NCBI GenBank assembly: GCA_002798275.1
Contig: NWQR01000003.1
Coordinates: 169,123 to 233,122 of the forward strand
Length of the DNA stretch: 64,000 nucleotides
Direction of reading: 5' to 3'
Source of the DNA: Lysobacteraceae bacterium NML08-0793
GTDB lineage: Bacteria > Pseudomonadota > Gammaproteobacteria > Xanthomonadales > Xanthomonadaceae
Shown piece by piece: positions 63,258 to 64,000 of this stretch (its first letter is position 1; each line of letters starts with the position of its first letter). The position numbers were made by a program, and so were the translations under genes. The notes below the pieces were generated by a model, which did no database searches, was not told the DNA's origin, and saw nothing but the letters and a program-made list of their open reading frames with translations.

Positions 63258-63293
63258 GCTGGCAAGTGTCCTGCTACGGGTTTACATGCCAGC
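63258..63293. other. Hairpin between convergent truC and DUF2059 genes
   Basis: GCTGGCA (63258-63264) pairs with TGCCAGC (63287-63293) around a 22-base loop. No U-tract follows. The remainder of 63213-63342 shows no gene. Confidence 0.3.
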
Positions 63294-63342
63294 AAGCTGA
63301 TTTGGATGCGTCAGCTTTCACAATCGCCAAGGGGCATTACCG

Positions 63343-63834
63343 CTAGTTCTTGCCGATTTCTTTTTCGATGTTCTGCATCATGCTCTGTATCGCCTCGATC
63401 ATCATTGGCTGCATTTCCACCAAGGTGCTCTGCATGATTTGTGGCAGCTTCTGCATCAGGCTGCGCCCCTCGGGGCTTTCGTAAAAGGCGGTCAGCGCCT
63501 GCACTTCCTTATCGCTCAGAGTATCGGCATAGACGCGGACATAGATAGGCTTCAACTTGCTCCAGGCCAGCATTTTGCGCAACGCCTGTTCTTGCGAGGC
63601 CAGCACGCGCTGGGCATCGACGCGGGCTTTTTCATCGGCGCCTGAACTTTGCAGGCTTTGCTCCAACATCTGGTTGGTTTGCGACATGATGACCGGCACC
63701 ATTTGGTCAACGATTTTTTCTGCATCCATGACACGCATCAGTTTTTCCAGATCCTGCTCGCTGGGCGGCGCGGCGTAGGCCGGCGCGATACTCATGCCCA
63801 AGGCGATGATCGGGGCAAACAGCAGACGTTTCAT
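63343..63834 (-). CDS. DUF2059-domain exported protein
   Basis: A 163-residue protein with signal peptide MKRLLFAPIIALGMSIAPAYA-AP. The DUF2059 core includes IYVRVYADTLSDKEVQALTAFYESPEGRSLMQKLPQIMQSTLVEMQP, with the conserved F-Y-x-S/T-P-x-G-R motif. Function unknown; family members are periplasmic. ATG 63834 gives the signal peptide. An insertion sequence begins about 40 bases upstream, so its original promoter may have been displaced. Confidence 0.85.
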   Translation of the reverse strand: MKRLLFAPIIALGMSIAPAYAAPPSEQDLEKLMRVMDAEKIVDQMVPVIMSQTNQMLEQSLQSSGADEKARVDAQRVLASQEQALRKMLAWSKLKPIYVRVYADTLSDKEVQALTAFYESPEGRSLMQKLPQIMQSTLVEMQPMMIEAIQSMMQNIEKEIGKN

Positions 63835-63873
63835 ATCGGATTCCTTGGTTATTGGAATTTTCAGCATAGCACC

Positions 63874-64000
63874 TGACCTGCCTCGAGATTTTCGGACCAT
63901 TTGAAAGTTGAGAAGATGGCCTCCTTCAAGAGAGGAAGAGACATGAGGCAGAGCCGTTTCAGTGAGTCACAGATGGTTGCGATTCTTCGGGAGGCCGAGC
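63874..64000 (+). mobile_element. Left end of an IS3-family insertion sequence (truncated by window edge)
   Basis: A TGACCTGCC-type end (from 63874, matching the TG-start typical of IS3 termini) precedes a transposase OrfA frame at 63943. The right end is outside the window, so the boundary and target duplication cannot be confirmed. Confidence 0.6.
63943..64000 (+). CDS. IS3-family transposase OrfA, N-terminus only
   Basis: Nineteen codons are visible (MRQSRFSESQMVAILREAE), matching the N-terminus of IS3-family OrfA proteins of the MxKSRFxExQIVxILxEA type, where this is the start of the HTH. The ATG follows GAGGAAGAGAC, a good ribosome-binding site. The rest of OrfA and the OrfB catalytic domain lie beyond the window. 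Confidence 0.75.
   Translation, partial: MRQSRFSESQMVAILREAE

Overview
The window reads as an ordinary chromosomal segment of a free-living Gram-negative gammaproteobacterium, most likely a member of the Lysobacterales (Xanthomonadales). The basis is gene content and general knowledge of the group, not a search. It has a xanthomonadin/aryl-polyene type gene set, the thiS/thiG-trmB-SLC13 neighbourhood, paired pilT and pilU, GTP-dependent PEP carboxykinase, a TopA with a lysine/alanine-rich tail, a large TonB-dependent receptor and high GC content by eye. Coding density is very high: genes often overlap by 1-20 nt and no gene-free stretch exceeds 300 bases. The longest gaps are about 200-245 bases, at 8521-8745, 13104-13309, 31115-31354 and 58721-58963. 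They hold promoters, hairpins or nothing recognisable.

Layout. 1-6.3 kb: tRNA-Gly(CCC), an esterase autotransporter, then thiS, a DUF465 gene, thiG, trmB and an SLC13 permease. 6.3-11.4 kb: pilU and pilT, proC with a DUF4426 lipoprotein, a cobalamin/siderophore-binding-like protein and pdxH. 11.4-22.6 kb: aroK, aroB, a WGR mini-protein and hemE run straight into an MMPL exporter, a hotdog dehydratase and a ketoreductase. Facing these is an operon of ketosynthase, chain-length factor, glycosyltransferase and a FAD enzyme carrying the halogenase WxWxIP motif. This is a compact, incomplete aryl-polyene locus. 22.7-31.1 kb: a YdcF protein, a Pcm-like methyltransferase with tolC, a CPA1 antiporter, a ParE-type toxin-antitoxin pair and a TonB receptor. 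31.3-38.2 kb: pckG, a TetR regulator facing fadE across two palindromes, and two divergent glycosyltransferases. 38.2-46.1 kb: an RND efflux operon (MFP-RND-OMF-TetR) with a palindromic operator, divergent from an SDR and an ICMT-like methyltransferase. 46.1-53.6 kb: one long minus-strand run pyrE > coiled protein > GYF-pilin fusion > GYF-RDD protein > topA > tsaC > two DUF4124 proteins. 53.7-64 kb: xth-ampG, mepM, tyrS, a Phd/VapC module, an M16 peptidase, truC, a DUF2059 protein and the left end of an IS3-family insertion sequence cut by the window edge.

How the genes connect. AroK/AroB feed chorismate, the known source of the aryl head group in xanthomonadins, and sit upstream of polyene exporter and chain-building genes on the same strand. 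The ketosynthase pair, ketoreductase and dehydratase would perform iterative chain extension, the FAD enzyme could modify (perhaps halogenate) the product, and the MMPL protein would export it. No acyl carrier protein, aryl-ACP ligase or acyltransferase of that pathway is visible, so those must lie elsewhere. The envelope theme recurs (pili retraction, TolC, RND pump, AmpG, MepM, LPS-type glycosyltransferases). No CRISPR array, prophage, rRNA or replication origin was seen.
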